Shown here piece by piece: positions 4,835 through 7,056 of a stretch of 7,056 nt of DNA (position 1 is the first letter of the stretch; each line of letters begins with the position of its first letter). This DNA comes from Acidimicrobiaceae bacterium (GTDB lineage: Bacteria > Actinomycetota > Acidimicrobiia > Acidimicrobiales > Microtrichaceae): NCBI GenBank assembly GCA_003514205.1, contig DORQ01000283.1, forward strand, positions 28,201 through 35,256, read 5' to 3'. Made by a program: the position numbers and the translations under genes. The notes under the pieces are model-generated. The model was not told where the DNA came from. It searched no databases and saw only the letters and a list, made by a program, of their open reading frames with translations.

Positions 4835-6027
4835 TGGTTGAGCCAGTTGCAATCATCGGCGTCGGGATGCACCCCTGGGGCAAATGGGGTCGAAACTTTG
4901 TCGAATACGGCGTTGCTGCAATTCGCGATGCGCTTGCTGATGCACGGATCGAGCACACCGATGTTCAGTTCATCGCCGGCGCCGACACCATGCGCAACGG
5001 CTACCCCGGCTACGTGGCTGGCGCGACGTTCGCGCAGGCAATGGGTTGGACGGGCATCCCCGTCACATCGGCCTACGGTGCCTGCGCCTCAGGTGTCATG
5101 GCCATCGAGGCGGCCCGACAACGCATTCTTGCCGGGTTGTGTGATGTTGCCCTGGTGGTTGGAGCCGACACCACGCCGAAGGGTTTCTTGGCGCCCGCAA
5201 AGGGAGAGCGCGGCAACGACCCCGATTGGCTTCGGTTCCGCCTCCTCGGCGCGACCAACCCGACCTACTTTGGCTTGTATGCGCGACGCCGCATGGACTT
5301 GTTCGGCGACACCGAAGAAGACTTCGCGCAGATCAAAATCAAAAACGCGAGGAACGGGCTCAACAACCCCAACGCACGGTTCCGGAAGGAATACACCGCT
5401 GAGGAAGTGGCCGCTTCACCGATGGTTGCTGATCCGCTTCGCCTCCTGCACATCTGTGCAACCTCTGATGGTGGCGCCGCAGTGATTTTGGCCTCGATGG
5501 AATGGGCCAAAGCCCACGGCCATACCAATCCGGCGCGAATCTCCGGAGTATCCACGGTCACACCCACCTTTCCCAACGTGGTGATCGACATGCCGAACTT
5601 CTCCACCGATAGCGCCGCAGGCCTGCCCGTCGCACCCCGAAGCTTCAAGGAAGCAATCGGAGACGCTGCCTACGCACAGGCAGGAATCGGTCCAGACGAC
5701 ATCGACGTGGCAGAGGTCTACGACCTGTCCTCTGCCCTGGAACTCGATTGGTATGAAGACCTCGGATTCTGCGCTCCCGGTGACGCACACAAACTTCTTC
5801 GAGACGGCCACACGCACATGGATGGCCGTCTGCCCGTGAACCCCTCCGGCGGCCTCGCCTGTTTCGGCGAGGCAGTCCCGGCCCAGGCAATTGCGCAGGT
5901 GTGTGAACTCACCTGGCAGGTTCGGGGCGAGGCAACGGGTCGCCAGGTCGAAGGAGCAAAGACCGGGATCTCTGCGAACCAGGGCTTGTTCGGCCATGGT
6001 TCCTCGGTCATCGTCACCAGGCCCTAA
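4834..6027 (+). CDS. Thiolase-fold lipid-transfer protein (Ltp/SCP2-thiolase family), Rv1627c-like
   Basis: A 397-residue thiolase-superfamily protein of full length. The opening (VAIIGVGMHPWGKWG), the block TSAYGACASG with C84 at the thiolase nucleophile position, and PLRLLHICATSDGGAA are family features. The other thiolase residues have changed: the histidine motif is VYDLSS (Y296-D297), NxxGG (336-340) is followed by GEA instead of GHP, and the C-terminal catalytic Cys is absent (ANQGLFGHG, 381-389). A Tyr-Asp at this place is also seen in Ltp2, the retro-aldolase of steroid side-chain degradation, so aldol-type C-C cleavage of an acyl-CoA is possible, but C84 leaves thiolase chemistry open. 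It probably works with the DUF35 protein encoded just before it. The ATG at 4834 overlaps that gene's stop and has GGAGA 7 nt upstream; an in-frame ATG at 4777 would add 19 unrelated residues. The sequence resembles recalled mycobacterial Rv1627c; its substrate is unknown. Confidence 0.88.
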   Translation: MVEPVAIIGVGMHPWGKWGRNFVEYGVAAIRDALADARIEHTDVQFIAGADTMRNGYPGYVAGATFAQAMGWTGIPVTSAYGACASGVMAIEAARQRILAGLCDVALVVGADTTPKGFLAPAKGERGNDPDWLRFRLLGATNPTYFGLYARRRMDLFGDTEEDFAQIKIKNARNGLNNPNARFRKEYTAEEVAASPMVADPLRLLHICATSDGGAAVILASMEWAKAHGHTNPARISGVSTVTPTFPNVVIDMPNFSTDSAAGLPVAPRSFKEAIGDAAYAQAGIGPDDIDVAEVYDLSSALELDWYEDLGFCAPGDAHKLLRDGHTHMDGRLPVNPSGGLACFGEAVPAQAIAQVCELTWQVRGEATGRQVEGAKTGISANQGLFGHGSSVIVTRP

Positions 6028-6097
6028 CCCCTCCTCACCCTTCTCTCACCCCTCGCCACCAACCTGGCTGTCTTCACGACCCGCGGCGTCGACCCTC

Positions 6098-6103
6098 TAG
6101 TGT
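6098..6103 (+). promoter_or_regulatory. -10 box of a probable leaderless glycosyltransferase promoter
   Basis: TAGTGT fits TAnnnT and lies exactly 6 nt (GACGAT) before the GTG at 6110. TTCACG at 6073-6078 is a possible -35 with a slightly long 19-nt spacer. Its TAG is also the in-frame stop that bounds the open frame, so 6110 is the most upstream possible start. Confidence 0.4.
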
Positions 6104-6109
6104 GACGAT

Positions 6110-7056
6110 GTGGCGGCGAGTCCTTCTGGTTCATCAACAACCGAGTCGCGTTCATCGTTCACGAAGTGGCTCAGAACCTCCGATGCTCCATTGCCCACGC
6201 TGACACGCTCCGCTCGGCGCACCATTGCGCGGTTCGAGGCTCGACGTCGATTCGGCACCGTGCACAAGTTCATGGACAGCGTTATCGAGTCGACTCCCCC
6301 TCAACCGGAGGCGTTGCCTCGACGCTCTCGACCGTCTCGACGCCGAATCGTGGAGCTGAGCACGTATCCGCTGTACCCCGCTCGGGCTGGTGGACAAATC
6401 CGAGGGCTTCACCTCGCAAAGAGCCTCTCGGAATTCCCCAGTACGGAGGTGGAAGTCGTCTCGCTGACCACCCGGCCCGATCGGGCGGGAACACGCCAAC
6501 TCGGCCCACATCTCACAGAGACCTGCATCCTGTTGGACGACCACCACCTTGAACGCGAGGCCCAACTGCGATTGGTGACCGCTCCGGTCGCCATCACCGA
6601 CATTGCTGCTGGATTGATGTGGAGCGGCATAGAGTCGCTGTCGGAACACCTTGGCCGATCGCTGCAGACGAGTTCTGGGGTGGTGCTGGTGCAGCCCTAC
6701 TTGATCGACCTCGTCGAACAACTTGGACACGGCCAACCAATCGTGTGCGATGAACACAACGACGAGTTGCTGTTGAAGCGCGACATCATCCCGATGAACA
6801 CCGCTGGAAGGTGGCTGCTCGGCAAGGTGGACCAACTCGAACGACGAGCGGTTGAATCCGCCGCGCTGGTGACCACCACCACTGAGGCGGATCTACTGTC
6901 ACTCGAGGCTCGATACTCGCTGCCCGCCGACCGTGCCGTGGTGCCGAACGGTGTAGACACCAGTGAGATCGAGTTCGTCACCGGAGGTGACCGTCGTCGA
7001 CGGCGGCTTGCGCTGCGTCAAGAGCTCGGGAGAGCGGCTGAGGAGGTCCTGCCAAC
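6110..7056 (+). CDS. GT4-family glycosyltransferase, 3'-truncated
   Basis: The frame is open from a stop at 6098 to the end of the window (315 complete codons); the C-terminal nucleotide-sugar domain is missing. Counting from GTG 6110, residues 79-103 hold the first strand and Gly-rich turn of a GT-B enzyme (RIVELSTYPLYPARAGGQ). CDEHNDELL (213-221) and the helix ERRAVESAALVTTTTEADLL fit the GT4 N-terminal domain, and VPNGVD (278-283) is the hallmark at the domain junction. It should transfer a sugar from an NDP/GDP donor to an envelope glycan or lipid at the cytoplasmic membrane face; donor and acceptor cannot be told. The start is uncertain: GTG 6110 fits a leaderless promoter but gives about 78 extra residues rich in Ser, then Arg and Pro. 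GTG 6263, ATG 6272 and TTG 6314 are in-frame alternatives without good ribosome sites. Confidence 0.82.
   Translation, partial: MAASPSGSSTTESRSSFTKWLRTSDAPLPTLTRSARRTIARFEARRRFGTVHKFMDSVIESTPPQPEALPRRSRPSRRRIVELSTYPLYPARAGGQIRGLHLAKSLSEFPSTEVEVVSLTTRPDRAGTRQLGPHLTETCILLDDHHLEREAQLRLVTAPVAITDIAAGLMWSGIESLSEHLGRSLQTSSGVVLVQPYLIDLVEQLGHGQPIVCDEHNDELLLKRDIIPMNTAGRWLLGKVDQLERRAVESAALVTTTTEADLLSLEARYSLPADRAVVPNGVDTSEIEFVTGGDRRRRRLALRQELGRAAEEVLP

Noticed and set aside
6028..6097. C/T-rich stretch after the Ltp gene as a terminator
   Set aside because: No stable inverted repeat is visible, only pyrimidine-rich sequence.
6152..6835. 227-codon minus-strand open frame under the glycosyltransferase
   Set aside because: The plus-strand frame encodes clear GT4 motifs continuously to the end of the window, so the antisense frame is a by-product of GC-rich codons.

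Overview
The window reads as high-GC chromosomal DNA of an actinomycete, most likely an acidimicrobiia-like or mycobacteria-related lineage. This is inferred from steroid/acyl-CoA catabolism genes of actinobacterial type, TAnnnT -10 boxes placed for leaderless transcription, and a DUF4349-like membrane protein. I see no rRNA, tRNA, CRISPR array, integrase or transposase.

Layout. (1) 1-543 (+): 3' part of a secreted, Thr/Ser/Ala-rich protein of unknown function. (2) 569-1327 (-), convergent with it: an EchA20-type crotonase, the steroid C/D-ring hydrolase family. (3) 1437-2213 (+), divergent from echA20: a classical short-chain dehydrogenase/reductase (SDR). The same divergent pair is what I recall for Rv3549c/Rv3550 of M. 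tuberculosis. (4) 2301-2990 (+): a DUF4349-like membrane-anchored coiled-coil protein. (5) 2991-3300: a gap with no convincing gene but one copy of an imperfect 48-bp repeat. (6) 3301-4233 (+): an AbiEi-type winged-helix domain fused to a DUF559/Vsr-like nuclease; the second copy of the 48-bp repeat covers its stop codon. (7) 4370-4834 and 4834-6027 (+): a translationally coupled pair, a DUF35 OB-fold protein followed by a thiolase-fold lipid-transfer protein (Ltp), resembling the Rv1628c/Rv1627c pair. (8) 6110-7056 (+): a GT4-family glycosyltransferase running off the end of the window.

How it fits together. The clearest new signal is regulatory. A 20-bp site of the form AAACTGACG-N4-GTCAGAT lies upstream of echA20 (1361-1380, minus orientation) and of the DUF35-Ltp operon (4324-4343, plus orientation). 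The copies agree at 17 of 20 positions and differ only in the spacer. One dimeric repressor, perhaps TetR-like, could control both, which would tie the uncharacterised DUF35-Ltp pair to CoA-thioester steroid-ring catabolism. A second signal is that three genes (1437, 2301, 6110) have a TAnnGT -10 box exactly 6 nt before the start codon, suggesting leaderless mRNAs. A third is the nuclease gene bracketed by two copies of an unexplained repeat. All identifications come from reading motifs and recalled family knowledge; no database search was possible.
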